Shown: positions 7,611 to 15,654 of the stretch, piece by piece
Position numbering within the stretch: position 1 is the stretch's first letter
Layout: each line of letters starts with the position of its first letter
Origin: an uncultured Sutterella sp.
GTDB taxonomy: Bacteria; Pseudomonadota; Gammaproteobacteria; Burkholderiales; Burkholderiaceae_F
NCBI GenBank assembly: GCA_900542805.1
Contig: UQOW01000003.1
Coordinates: 1-64,000 of the forward strand
Length of the DNA: 64,000 nucleotides
Direction of reading: 5' to 3'
Made by a program: the position numbers and the translations under genes
The notes under the pieces: generated by a model
Told to the model about the DNA's origin: nothing
What the model saw: only the letters and a program-made list of their open reading frames with translations
The model's database searches: none

Positions 7611-8144
7611 ATGAGTCGTATTGGTAAGATTCCTGTTACCCTTCTCAAAGGCGTCGACGTGACGATTTCCGATGCCGAAGTGCTCGTCAAAGGTCCCAAG
7701 GGTCAGGTCCGTGTGCACCGTTTGGCCGGCGTGAAAGTCGAACGCGAAGGCGACGAAATCAAGTTCGTTCAGCTCGAACAAACCCGCGAAGCGAATGCCA
7801 ACACCGGCACGATGCGCGCACTTGTCAATGACATGATCAAGGGCGTGGCCGTCGGCTTTGAAAAGAAGCTCACTCTCGTGGGCGTCGGGTATCGTGCTCA
7901 GGCGCAGGGCGATTCCCTGAACTTGCAACTCGGTTTTTCGCATCCGGTGATTCACAAGATGCCCGAAGGCGTCAAGTGTGCGACACCGACGCAGACCGAG
8001 ATTGTTATCAGCGGTCCGGACAAGCAGGCTGTCGGTCAGACGGCGGCTGTCGTTCGCGGCTATCGTCCGCCCGAACCGTACAAGGGCAAGGGGATCCGTT
8101 ACGCTAACGAACACGTTGTCATTAAAGAAACCAAGAAGAAGTAA
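7611..8144 (+). CDS. rplF: 50S ribosomal protein L6
   Basis: 177 aa, two related alpha/beta domains. It starts MSRIGKIPVTLLKGVDV and ends with PEPYKGKGIRYANEHVVIKE, the signature near the sarcin-ricin loop contact. A TGAGGAGAAT SD precedes the ATG. Confidence 0.98.
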   Translation: MSRIGKIPVTLLKGVDVTISDAEVLVKGPKGQVRVHRLAGVKVEREGDEIKFVQLEQTREANANTGTMRALVNDMIKGVAVGFEKKLTLVGVGYRAQAQGDSLNLQLGFSHPVIHKMPEGVKCATPTQTEIVISGPDKQAVGQTAAVVRGYRPPEPYKGKGIRYANEHVVIKETKKK

Positions 8145-8161
8145 GCGGGAGACGTAAGACC

Positions 8162-8530
8162 ATGATTAATAAGAAGCAAAGCCGTCTGCGTCGCGCTGGT
8201 GCCGCCCGCACCCGCATCAAGCTGCAGAAGGCTATTCGTTTGTCGGTGCACCGCACCAACCTGCATATCTACGCAACCATTTTTTCCGCCGAAGGAGATC
8301 AGGTTTTGGCCTCCGCTTCGACACTCGAAGCCGAAGTTCGTGCCAAGCTCGCCGAGCAGGGAAAGACGGGCGGCAATATCGCCGCTGCGAAGATTGTCGG
8401 CGAGCGCATTGCCCAAAAGGCCAAGGCGGCCGGTATCGAATCGTGCGCCTTTGACCGCTCCGGTTATCGTTATCACGGCCGTGTTGCCGCGTTGGCTCAA
8501 GCCGCGCGCGAAGCCGGTCTCAAGTTCTAA
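8162..8530 (+). CDS. rplR: 50S ribosomal protein L18
   Basis: 122 aa, 5S rRNA-binding protein of the central protuberance. RLSVHRTNLHIYATIF and the C-terminal FDRSGYRYHGRVAALAQAAR match the family. It lies between rplF and rpsE with short gaps. Confidence 0.97.
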   Translation: MINKKQSRLRRAGAARTRIKLQKAIRLSVHRTNLHIYATIFSAEGDQVLASASTLEAEVRAKLAEQGKTGGNIAAAKIVGERIAQKAKAAGIESCAFDRSGYRYHGRVAALAQAAREAGLKF

Positions 8531-8545
8531 AGGGAATCGAGGCTT

Positions 8546-9064
8546 ATGGCTAAGGTTGATAAAAAGAATCCGGTCGAAGAAATCGATGACGGCATTCGCG
8601 AGAAGATGATTGCGGTCAATCGCGTCACCAAGGTTGTCAAGGGCGGCCGTATTTTGGCGTTTGCCGCTTTGACGGTTGCCGGTGACGGCGACGGCAAAAT
8701 CGGAATGGGTACGGGCAAGAGCCGTGAAGTTCCGGCTGCCGTCAGCAAGGCGATGGAACGCGCTCGTAAGGATATGAAGAAGTATCCGCTCAATAACGGA
8801 ACACTGCATCATGCGGTCAAGGGTCAGCACGGCGCAAGCCGCGTTATCCTGATGCCCGCGAGCGAAGGTACCGGCGTGATTGCCGGCGGCCCGATGCGTG
8901 CCGTTCTCGAAGCGATGGGTGTGCGTAACGTTTTGGCCAAGGCCTACGGGTCGACCAATCCGTACAACATGGTCCGTGCGACGATTGATGCGCTTTCGCA
9001 TCTGAGCTCGCCGGCTGACATTGCGGCCAAGCGCGGCATGACCGTCGAGCAGATTCTCGCGTAG
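8546..9064 (+). CDS. rpsE: 30S ribosomal protein S5
   Basis: 172 aa. S5 has an N-terminal double-stranded RNA-binding domain (VNRVTKVVKGGRILAFAAL) and helps form the mRNA entry tunnel and decoding accuracy. The VLEAMGVRNVLAKAYGSTNPYN loop region is intact. SD AAAGGGAA precedes the ATG. Confidence 0.98.
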   Translation: MAKVDKKNPVEEIDDGIREKMIAVNRVTKVVKGGRILAFAALTVAGDGDGKIGMGTGKSREVPAAVSKAMERARKDMKKYPLNNGTLHHAVKGQHGASRVILMPASEGTGVIAGGPMRAVLEAMGVRNVLAKAYGSTNPYNMVRATIDALSHLSSPADIAAKRGMTVEQILA

Positions 9065-9086
9065 GTCTTTTTAGGAGATTTAAATC

Positions 9087-9269
9087 ATGACAGATAAAAA
9101 GACCTTGAAGGTTACGCTCGTCAAGAGTCCGATCGGTTGCGGCAAGGAACACTTGGCGTGCCTGAAAGGACTCGGACTTAAGAAGATGCACCATTGGCGT
9201 GAACTGGAAGACACCCCGGCCGTGCGCGGCATGATTGCCAAGGTCGCTTTCCTCGTTCGTGTCGATTAA
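9087..9269 (+). CDS. rpmD: 50S ribosomal protein L30
   Basis: 60 aa. The LVKSPIGCGKEHLACLKGLG segment followed by the C-terminal RGMIAKVAFLVRVD is the L30 pattern. AGGAGATTTAAATC gives a clear SD. L30 is absent from some bacteria but present here in its usual place between rpsE and rplO. Confidence 0.96.
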   Translation: MTDKKTLKVTLVKSPIGCGKEHLACLKGLGLKKMHHWRELEDTPAVRGMIAKVAFLVRVD

Positions 9270-9281
9270 GAGGTACTAGAC

Positions 9282-9719
9282 ATGCGTTTAAATACGATTA
9301 AGCCCGCTCAGGGCTCAACGAGTCAAGCTCACCGAGTCGGCCGCGGCGTCGGTTCGGGGTGGGGCAAGACGGCTGGTCGCGGACACAAAGGACAGAAGTC
9401 CCGTGCGGGCGGCTTCCACAAGGTCGGGTTCGAAGGCGGGCAGATGCCCTTGCATCGTCGTCTTCCCAAGCGCGGCTTCTTCTCGCGTTCGCATCAGTTC
9501 GTCGAGCAGGTCCGCTTGTCCGATTTGGAAGCGTTGCCGGTGGATACGATTGATTTGGACGTTCTCAAGAACGCCAACGTTGTTTCCCGCAACACGATTC
9601 AGGCGCGCGTGATTCTTGCCGGAAAGATTTCCCGCAAGGTGACGGTGCGCGGTCTCGGTGTCACAAAGGGTGCCAAGGCGGCTATTGAGGCAGCCGGCGG
9701 TGTCGTTGTTGAGGCGTAA
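9282..9719 (+). CDS. rplO: 50S ribosomal protein L15
   Basis: 145 aa. The Gly/Arg/Lys-rich extended N-terminal half (RVGRGVGSGWGKTAGRGHKG) threads into 23S rRNA; the C-terminal half is globular. It is a late assembly protein. It directly precedes secY. Confidence 0.97.
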   Translation: MRLNTIKPAQGSTSQAHRVGRGVGSGWGKTAGRGHKGQKSRAGGFHKVGFEGGQMPLHRRLPKRGFFSRSHQFVEQVRLSDLEALPVDTIDLDVLKNANVVSRNTIQARVILAGKISRKVTVRGLGVTKGAKAAIEAAGGVVVEA

Positions 9720-9742
9720 CTTTAACGGTTTAGGAAACAAAC

Positions 9743-11068
9743 GTGGCAAACAGTCCTAAAAGCAAACCGACGGGCTTGGCAAAATACGGCGACTTAAAAG
9801 GCCGTCTGATTTTCCTGTTGCTCGCCTTGGTCGTGTACCGCATCGGTGCACACGTGCCGGTCCCCGGCATCGATCCCGATACCCTGCGTCAGCTCTTTAA
9901 CGAGCAGCAGGGCGGTATCCTCGGTCTGTTTAACATGTTCTCCGGCGGCGCCTTGTCGCGTTTCTCGGTCTTCGCACTCGGAATCATGCCGTACATTTCC
10001 GCATCGATTATTATGCAGATGCTCTCGTACGTGCTCCCGAGTCTGGAGGCCTTGCGCAAGGAAGGCGAATCCGGACGTCGCAAGATTACGCAGTACACAC
10101 GTTACGGCACGCTTTTGCTTGCCGGATTCCAGTCCCTCGGTATTGCCGTGGCTCTGGAAACGCAACACGGTTTGGTGATTGACCCGGGCATGATGTTCCG
10201 CTTTACCTGCACCGTGAGCCTGGTGACAGGAACAATCTTCCTGATGTGGCTCGGCGAGCAGATTACGGAACGCGGTTTGGGTAACGGCATTTCGCTCATC
10301 ATCTTTGCCGGTATCGTCGCGGGTTTCCCGGCTGCAGCAAGCGGTTTGTTCCAGTTGGTCAGCACGGGTGCTATCAGCCCCTTGTCCGCAATCTTCATTG
10401 TCGCCATCGTGATTCTGGTCACAGGATTTGTGGTGTTTATCGAACGTGGTCAGCGTCGTATCACCGTCAATTACGCTAGACGTCAGATCGGTAACAAGAT
10501 GTACGGCGGACAGGCTTCGTACCTGCCCTTGAAGATCAACATGGCCAACGTGATTCCGCCGATTTTCGCTTCTTCTTTGATTCTGTTTCCGGCCACGTTA
10601 GCCGGCTGGTTCACGAGCGGCGATTCGACCCGTTGGATTCGCGATTTGGCGGCGGCACTTAGCCCCGGGCAGCCCCTGTATACGTTGTTGTACGCGGCTC
10701 TGATTATTTTCTTTGCCTTCTTTTACACGGCGTTGGTTTTTAACCCGAAAGAGACGGCGGAGAATTTGAAGAAAAGCGGCGCTTTTGTTCCCGGTATTCG
10801 TCCCGGCGAGCAGACAGCCCGGTATATCGATAAGGTGTTGACACGTTTGACACTCGGCGGTGCCGTGTATCTGACGTTCGTGTGCCTTGTCCCTGAGTTT
10901 TTGAATCTGCGTTTTAACGTTCCTTTCTACTTCGGCGGTACGTCGTTGTTGATTGTGGTCGTTGTGACGATGGACTTCGTGAGCCAGGTTCAGGCCTACA
11001 TGATGTCGCACCAGTATGAGAATTTGCTCAAGAAGACAAACTTCAAGGGTTTTGGGTCGGGCCTTTAA
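9743..11068 (+). CDS. secY: Preprotein translocase subunit SecY
   Basis: 441 aa, ten predicted transmembrane helices; forms the protein-conducting channel with SecE and SecG in the inner membrane. Recognisable segments are GRLIFLLLALVVYRIGAHVP at helix 1, GALSRFSVFALGIMPYISAS at helix 2 and the loop NPKETAENLKKSGAFVPGIR. The start codon is GTG at 9743; TAGGA at 9731-9735 precedes it. It ends the spc block. Confidence 0.98.
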   Translation: MANSPKSKPTGLAKYGDLKGRLIFLLLALVVYRIGAHVPVPGIDPDTLRQLFNEQQGGILGLFNMFSGGALSRFSVFALGIMPYISASIIMQMLSYVLPSLEALRKEGESGRRKITQYTRYGTLLLAGFQSLGIAVALETQHGLVIDPGMMFRFTCTVSLVTGTIFLMWLGEQITERGLGNGISLIIFAGIVAGFPAAASGLFQLVSTGAISPLSAIFIVAIVILVTGFVVFIERGQRRITVNYARRQIGNKMYGGQASYLPLKINMANVIPPIFASSLILFPATLAGWFTSGDSTRWIRDLAAALSPGQPLYTLLYAALIIFFAFFYTALVFNPKETAENLKKSGAFVPGIRPGEQTARYIDKVLTRLTLGGAVYLTFVCLVPEFLNLRFNVPFYFGGTSLLIVVVVTMDFVSQVQAYMMSHQYENLLKKTNFKGFGSGL

Positions 11069-11099
11069 CGGACCTGCCCCGTAGTGATAATTTTGGATA

Positions 11100-11150
11100 C
11101 AGACTTAAAAGATACGTCTTTTGAATCTGCCCACGGTTTCTCCTAGGAGA
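11100..11150 (+). promoter_or_regulatory. Hairpin and SD palindrome before rpmJ
   Basis: CAGA(c)TTAAAAGA pairs with TCTTTTGAATCTG around a TACG loop (11100-11129) with one C-A mismatch. The rpmJ Shine-Dalgarno AGGAGA lies inside the perfect 12-nt palindrome TCTCCTAGGAGA (11139-11150). The 87-nt spacer has no room for infA. A role in rpmJ translation is inferred only. Confidence 0.35.
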
Positions 11151-11155
11151 ATTTT

Positions 11156-11269
11156 ATGAAGGTTAACGCTTCGGTTAAGAGAATGTGCCGCAAGTGCAGA
11201 ATCGTAAAGCGCAAAGGCGTTGTGCGCGTTATTTGCGAGGATCCGCGGCATAAGCAACGTCAAGGCTAA
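11156..11269 (+). CDS. rpmJ: 50S ribosomal protein L36, zinc-binding form
   Basis: 37 aa, read directly from the sequence: it begins MKVNASVKRMCRKC and ends HKQRQG with TAA at 11267-11269. The Cys11, Cys14, Cys27 and His32 set forms the zinc ribbon of the C+ type of L36. A strong SD (AGGAG, 11145-11149) lies six bases upstream. In related betaproteobacteria infA usually sits between secY and rpmJ; here it is absent. Confidence 0.97.
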   Translation: MKVNASVKRMCRKCRIVKRKGVVRVICEDPRHKQRQG

Positions 11270-11283
11270 AGAGGTAAATAAAT

Positions 11284-11649
11284 ATGGCTCGTATTGCCGG
11301 TATTAATATCCCGCCCAACCAGCATGCCGTTATCGGTTTGACCGCCATTTACGGCATCGGTCGCTCCCGTGCGAAGGAGATTTTGGACTCCTGCGGCGTC
11401 GAATGTACCAAGAAGGTAAAGGACCTGACGGATACGGAACTCGAGAAGATCCGTGATGCCATCGGTCAATTCAGCGTGGAAGGCGATTTGCGTCGCGAAG
11501 TCCAGCTGTCGATCAAACGCTTGATCGATCTGGGAACTTATCGCGGTATGCGGCATCGCAAGGGATTGCCCGTTCGTGGGCAACGCACCCGTACCAATGC
11601 TCGTACCCGTAAGGGACCGCGCAAGGTCGGCGTTACGTTGAAGAAGTAA
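11284..11649 (+). CDS. rpsM: 30S ribosomal protein S13
   Basis: 121 aa. S13 lies in the 30S head and bridges to L5. MARIAGINIPPNQHAVIGL and the C-terminal LPVRGQRTRTNARTRKGPRK are diagnostic. First gene of the alpha block, 14 nt after rpmJ. Confidence 0.98.
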   Translation: MARIAGINIPPNQHAVIGLTAIYGIGRSRAKEILDSCGVECTKKVKDLTDTELEKIRDAIGQFSVEGDLRREVQLSIKRLIDLGTYRGMRHRKGLPVRGQRTRTNARTRKGPRKVGVTLKK

Positions 11650-11668
11650 TTTCTCAGAAGGAAGACTA

Positions 11669-12076
11669 ATGGCTCCCACAAAGCAGCAACAGCAGGCCGC
11701 CGCTCGCGGCCGCAAAAAGGTCAAGAAGGTTGTCACGGAAGGCATCGCCCACGTGCATGCTTCCTTCAACAACACGATTATTACGATTACCGATCGCCAG
11801 GGAAACACGGTTGCCGCGTCTTCGTCCGGCGCTCAAGGATTTAAGGGTTCTCGTAAGTCCACCCCGTTTGCGGCTCAGGTCGCGGCGGAACATGCCGGAA
11901 AGATTGCCCTTGAGTTCGGTTTGAAGAATGTCGAAGTTCGCATTCTCGGACCCGGACCCGGCCGTGAATCCAGTGTTCGTGCGTTAAATGCCTTGGGCAT
12001 TCGTGTCACGAGCATCCAGGACGTCACACCGATTCCCCACAACGGCGTTCGCCCCAGCAAGCGTCGTCGCATGTAA
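11669..12076 (+). CDS. rpsK: 30S ribosomal protein S11
   Basis: 135 aa platform protein next to the mRNA exit. The HVHASFNNTIITITDRQGN and VRILGPGPGRESSVRALNAL segments and the final HNGVRPSKRRRM are the family pattern. It is followed by a structured spacer before rpsD. Confidence 0.98.
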   Translation: MAPTKQQQQAAARGRKKVKKVVTEGIAHVHASFNNTIITITDRQGNTVAASSSGAQGFKGSRKSTPFAAQVAAEHAGKIALEFGLKNVEVRILGPGPGRESSVRALNALGIRVTSIQDVTPIPHNGVRPSKRRRM

Positions 12077-12087
12077 TTTTTAATTCG

Positions 12088-12146
12088 TATCCTGTGTTTG
12101 CGTGAGCATCGAATACGCAGACTGAATGCGGTTCGTCCGCAGGATA
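12088..12146 (+). promoter_or_regulatory. Three-way-junction RNA directly upstream of rpsD
   Basis: The rpsK-rpsD spacer can fold as a closing stem TATCCT/AGGATA (12088-12093 with 12141-12146), a second stem of 8 bp with one G-U (12096-12103 with 12115-12122, 11-nt loop) and a third of 4 bp (12128-12131 with 12137-12140, loop TTCGT). The AGAGG Shine-Dalgarno of rpsD begins three bases after the closing stem. S4, the product of rpsD, is a known mRNA-binding autoregulator in other bacteria, so this may be its operator; that is inference. Confidence 0.5.
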
Positions 12147-12163
12147 GAAGAGGTAACTAAAAA

Positions 12164-12790
12164 ATGGCTCGATATCTCGGTCCCAAGTTGAAGCTCTCCC
12201 GTCGTGAGGGCTCTGATCTTAACCTCAAGAGCGCTCGTCGCTCTTTCGACAGCAAGGTCAAAGACGTTGAAGTTAAACCCGGACAGCACGGTAAGATTTC
12301 CGGACAGCGCCTTTCTGACTACGGTACGCAGTTGCGCGAAAAGCAGAAGATGAAGCGCACCTACGGTCTTTTGGAACGTCAGTTCCGTCGTTACTATTCG
12401 ACGGCGGCTTCCCGCCCCGGCAACACCGGCGAAATCCTTCTCGGGCTTCTCGAGTCCCGTTTGGACAACGTCGTGTATCGCATGGGTTTCGGCTCGACAC
12501 GCGCCGAAGCGCGTCAGCTCGTGAGCCACTGTGCCATCCTCGTGAACGGCAAGAAGTGCAACATCCCGTCTTACACCGTTAAGGCCGGTGACGTGATTGC
12601 CGTGCGCGAAGGTGCAAAAAAGCAGGTTCGTATCGTCGAAGCGCTCGAACTTGCCGGCCAGAACGGGTTCCCTGCCTGGGTCAGCGTTGATGCCAAGAAG
12701 ATGGAAGGTACCTTCAAGAACGTGCCTGCCCGCGACGAAATCGCTCCGGACATCAACGAATCGCTCGTTGTCGAACTTTACTCGCGTTAA
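12164..12790 (+). CDS. rpsD: 30S ribosomal protein S4, zinc-free form
   Basis: 208 aa. It starts MARYLGPKLKLSRREGSDL and lacks the N-terminal Cys cluster of zinc-binding S4. The S4 RNA-binding domain follows (RLDNVVYRMGFGSTRAEARQ, about residues 95-155). S4 is a primary 16S binder and, in E. coli, represses the alpha operon. AAGAGG at 12148-12153 precedes the ATG. The spacer just before it is highly structured. Confidence 0.98.
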   Translation: MARYLGPKLKLSRREGSDLNLKSARRSFDSKVKDVEVKPGQHGKISGQRLSDYGTQLREKQKMKRTYGLLERQFRRYYSTAASRPGNTGEILLGLLESRLDNVVYRMGFGSTRAEARQLVSHCAILVNGKKCNIPSYTVKAGDVIAVREGAKKQVRIVEALELAGQNGFPAWVSVDAKKMEGTFKNVPARDEIAPDINESLVVELYSR

Positions 12791-12806
12791 TCGACATTCT
12801 CTCGCG

Positions 12807-12840
12807 GCGTATTGCCGGCTTAACGCCGCCGGCAATGCGC
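12807..12840 (+). promoter_or_regulatory. Strong hairpin between rpsD and rpoA
   Basis: GCGTATTGCCGGC (12807-12819) pairs with GCCGGCAATGCGC (12828-12840), 13 bp with one G-T, around an 8-nt loop. No T-run follows directly, so it is not a standard terminator. It may stabilise mRNA ends, act as a processing site or attenuate. The rest of the 183-nt spacer holds no recognisable gene. Confidence 0.5.
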
Positions 12841-12973
12841 CTGAGCACTGCATTTTTGAGCATCGGAGCAGTTTCGGGGGATTCGTTGCTTTGCATGTCT
12901 TGTCCCCGAGATTTTTTCCACTCTCAGCCTTATCGGTGTAACGAGCCGAGGGTATTGAAAAGGAAAGTCATAC

Positions 12974-13969
12974 ATGGCTAATACAACGCTCTTGAAGCCG
13001 ACGAACATTGAAGCAATCGTCGACGAAAAGAATCCTAATATCGCTGTTATCACGCTCGAACCGTTCGAACGCGGTTACGGACACACGCTCGGCAATGCAC
13101 TGCGTCGCATTTTGCTGGCGTCCATGGTCGGCTACGCACCCACACAGGCCACGATTGCCGGCGTGGTGCATGAGTTTTCAATCATCAATGGCGTCAGGGA
13201 CGACGTCGTCGATATCATTCTCAATTTAAAAGGTGTGGTCTTTAAGCTCGAAGGCGGTCGAGAGGAAGTCATGGTGCACCTGCATAAGAGCGGAGAAGGC
13301 GTCGTCAAGGCCGGCGATTTCGATTTGCCCCATGACGTGCAGATTCTCAATCCCGAGCACGAGATTGCCACGCTTTCGGGCGGCACGCTCGATATGGAAG
13401 TAAAGGTCGAAACCGGTCGCGGCTACCAGCCCGGTGACATGCGCGCCTTTGCCAACGATCACTCGGCTCAGACCATCGGTCGGATTATCCTCGATGCCAG
13501 TTTCTCTCCCGTGCGTCGTGTGGCCTATAAGGTCGAAGCGGCCCGTGTCGGACAGCGCACCGACTTAGATAAGCTCGAGATGACCATTGAAACGAACGGC
13601 GTCATTACGCCGGAAGAGGCCTTAAAGAGTGCCGTGCGCATTCTTCAGGACCAACTCTCGATTTTCGGAACCATCAAGACCGAAACGGAAGCCGAACAGA
13701 CCAAGCAGGAAGAAACAACGCCTCCCTTGGATCCGATTCTGCTCCGCTTGGTCGACGATTTGGAACTGACCGTTCGTTCGGCCAACTGCTTGAAGGCCGA
13801 AAACATCTACTATATCGGCGATTTAATCCAGAGGACGGAAAACGAGCTCTTGAAGACCCCGAATTTGGGTCGCAAGTCTTTGAACGAAATCAAGGATGTG
13901 CTCGCCGCTCACGGGCTGACGCTCGGTATGAAGCTTGAAAATTGGCCGCCGGCCAATTTAGAGAACTAA
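12974..13969 (+). CDS. rpoA: DNA-directed RNA polymerase subunit alpha
   Basis: 331 aa. The N-terminal domain (about 1-235; FERGYGHTLGNALRRILLAS) dimerises and carries beta and beta-prime; a Glu/Thr-rich linker leads to the C-terminal domain (about 250-325; LKAENIYYIGDLIQRTENEL), which binds UP elements and activators. SD AAAGGAAAG precedes the ATG. The 3' end of the gene contains a perfect 9-bp inverted repeat (13939-13959). Confidence 0.98.
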   Translation: MANTTLLKPTNIEAIVDEKNPNIAVITLEPFERGYGHTLGNALRRILLASMVGYAPTQATIAGVVHEFSIINGVRDDVVDIILNLKGVVFKLEGGREEVMVHLHKSGEGVVKAGDFDLPHDVQILNPEHEIATLSGGTLDMEVKVETGRGYQPGDMRAFANDHSAQTIGRIILDASFSPVRRVAYKVEAARVGQRTDLDKLEMTIETNGVITPEEALKSAVRILQDQLSIFGTIKTETEAEQTKQEETTPPLDPILLRLVDDLELTVRSANCLKAENIYYIGDLIQRTENELLKTPNLGRKSLNEIKDVLAAHGLTLGMKLENWPPANLEN

Positions 13970-13978
13970 AATTCGGTT

Positions 13979-14089
13979 TCCGGCGTAGTCTTCGCGGCTA
14001 TGCCGGATTGTTTGACAAACTCAACCCGCCCGTTGCTTTCCTCGTAAAGCGAATAGAAGAGTCGGGGGACCGTCCGAAACGGAACGGTC
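13979..14089 (+). promoter_or_regulatory. Two hairpins in the rpoA-rplQ spacer
   Basis: A 12-bp stem with two G-U pairs and loop TTCGC spans 13979-14007. A second stem GACCGTCCG/CGGAaCGGTC with loop AAA and one bulged A spans 14068-14089, ending 24 nt before the rplQ ATG. No T-run follows either, so they are not ordinary terminators. They may control the ratio of RpoA to L17. Confidence 0.45.
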
Positions 14090-14113
14090 GAAGAATTCAA
14101 TAAGGAAATTATC

Positions 14114-14569
14114 ATGCGTCATCATTTAGGACTTCGTAAACTCAATCGGACATCGGCTCATCGTTTGGCGATGCTTCGCAATATGATGTGCTCTCTTTTG
14201 CGCCACGAGGCCATTAAGACCACGCTTCCGAAGGCCAAGGAACTGCGCCGTGTCGTCGAACCGATGATCACATTAGCTAAGAACCCGACGGTTGCCAATC
14301 GTCGGTTAGCTTTCAATCGCTTGCGCGATCGTGAAGTCGTGACCAAGCTCTTTGACGAACTCGGTGCACGTTTTGCCAAGCGTAACGGCGGCTATGTTCG
14401 TATTCTGAAGATGGGATTCCGTCCCGGCGACAATGCGCCTTTGGCCTATGTCGAATTGACGGAAAAACCTGTGAAGGTCGAAGAAGTCAAACCCGAAGAG
14501 ACGGCCCCGGTCAAGGCTCCTGAGGCTCAAGTTCAGGACGTCAAAGCCGAGCCCGCTAAGGCCGAATAA
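14114..14569 (+). CDS. rplQ: 50S ribosomal protein L17 with acidic C-terminal tail
   Basis: 151 aa. The core (about 1-118) starts MRHHLGLRKLNRTSAHR and includes NRRLAFNRLRDREVVTKLFD. A tail rich in Glu, Pro, Val, Lys and Ala (from about residue 122) is probably disordered and makes the protein longer than E. coli L17 (127 aa). AAGGAAATTATC gives the SD. It ends the alpha block; a terminator follows. Confidence 0.97.
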   Translation: MRHHLGLRKLNRTSAHRLAMLRNMMCSLLRHEAIKTTLPKAKELRRVVEPMITLAKNPTVANRRLAFNRLRDREVVTKLFDELGARFAKRNGGYVRILKMGFRPGDNAPLAYVELTEKPVKVEEVKPEETAPVKAPEAQVQDVKAEPAKAE

Positions 14570-14590
14570 GCCTTTGCCTTAGGGTCGATG

Positions 14591-14617
14591 AAAAACGCCG
14601 CGACTGCGGCGTTTTTC
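14591..14617. terminator. Bidirectional terminator between rplQ and galE
   Basis: ACGCCGC (14595-14601) pairs with GCGGCGT (14606-14612) around GACT, flanked by AAAAA on the left and TTTTT on the right, so it can stop rplQ transcripts (+) and galE transcripts (-). Confidence 0.85.
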
Positions 14618-14618
14618 G

Positions 14619-15632
14619 TTACGTTTTATCGTGCTCCAAGTGCTGCTGGAAATTCCAGGCATCGCGACACATCGCATCGATGTCGTAGACCGCCTTCCAA
14701 CCGAGCTTACGTTCTGCGAGTGTGGGATCGGCCCAGTTGGCAGCAATGTCTCCGTCGCGACGCGGGGCGATTTTGTAGGGGATGGCATGATGGCAGGCTT
14801 TTTCAAACGCGTGCACGATTTCAAGGACCGAGTACCCTTTTCCCGTTCCCAAATTCATCGCTTCCCATCCGCTTGCCCCGAGAATGTAACGAGCGGCGGC
14901 TGCGTGTCCGCGCGCCAAATCGACAACGTGGATGTAATCGCGCACGCCGGTGCCGTCTTTTGTGGGATAGTCATCGCCGAAAACACGCAGGCACGCGAGT
15001 TTTCCGGCGGCCACTCGAGCCACATACGGCAAAAGGTTATTGGGAATGCCGTTGGGGTTTTCTCCAATCAGGCCGCTTGCGTGAGCTCCGATTGGGTTAA
15101 AGTATCTTAGGCATAGCGTCGTAAAGCGCGAATCAGCCCGGCAGAGATCCTTGAGAATGTCTTCGATAAATAGCTTGGTACGCCCGTATGGGTTTGTCAC
15201 GCCGCCAGTCGGGTGGTCCTCGGTCAAGGGAAGCATTTGCGGTGTTCCGTACACGGTTGACGAGGACGAGAAAATGAGCTTAAAAACGCCTGCCTTTCGC
15301 ATCGACTCTAAAAGAACGAGCGTTCCGTAGACATTGTTGTCGTAGTACTCAAGGGGTTTTTGGCAGGATTCGCCGACGGCTTTAAGACCGGCAAAATGAA
15401 TCACCACATCGGGATTGTGTTCGGCAAGGGCCGCATCAAGCGTTGCGGCATCGCGAATATCCCCGCGGATAAAACAGGGTTTTGTTCCGGTAATGCGCTC
15501 AATGCGCTCGGCCACGTCCTGAGAGGCATTTGAAAGGTTATCGTACAAAATAACCTCATGGCCCGAATTCATGAGTTCTACAGCCGTGTGTGAACCGATA
15601 AATCCCATTCCGCCGGTTAAGAAAAGACGCAT
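14619..15632 (-). CDS. galE: UDP-glucose 4-epimerase
   Basis: 337 aa extended SDR enzyme that interconverts UDP-glucose and UDP-galactose, supplying galactose residues for LPS or capsule. The NAD-binding GxxGxxG appears in LTGGMGFIGSH at residues 4-14, the catalytic Ser-Tyr-Lys set in SSSSTVYG and PYGRTK. Length matches GalE. It lies 22 nt downstream of the 887-aa acyl-CoA synthetase/acetyltransferase gene on the same strand, so the two may be cotranscribed. GNE (GlcNAc epimerase) activity cannot be excluded from sequence alone. Confidence 0.93.
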   Translation of the reverse strand: MRLFLTGGMGFIGSHTAVELMNSGHEVILYDNLSNASQDVAERIERITGTKPCFIRGDIRDAATLDAALAEHNPDVVIHFAGLKAVGESCQKPLEYYDNNVYGTLVLLESMRKAGVFKLIFSSSSTVYGTPQMLPLTEDHPTGGVTNPYGRTKLFIEDILKDLCRADSRFTTLCLRYFNPIGAHASGLIGENPNGIPNNLLPYVARVAAGKLACLRVFGDDYPTKDGTGVRDYIHVVDLARGHAAAARYILGASGWEAMNLGTGKGYSVLEIVHAFEKACHHAIPYKIAPRRDGDIAANWADPTLAERKLGWKAVYDIDAMCRDAWNFQQHLEHDKT

Positions 15633-15654
15633 GAAAGGTTCCCCTTGTTGTCAA

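Noticed and set aside
14010..14050. Separate rplQ promoter from TTGACA at 14012
   Set aside because: No -10 hexamer is present 16-18 bp downstream.
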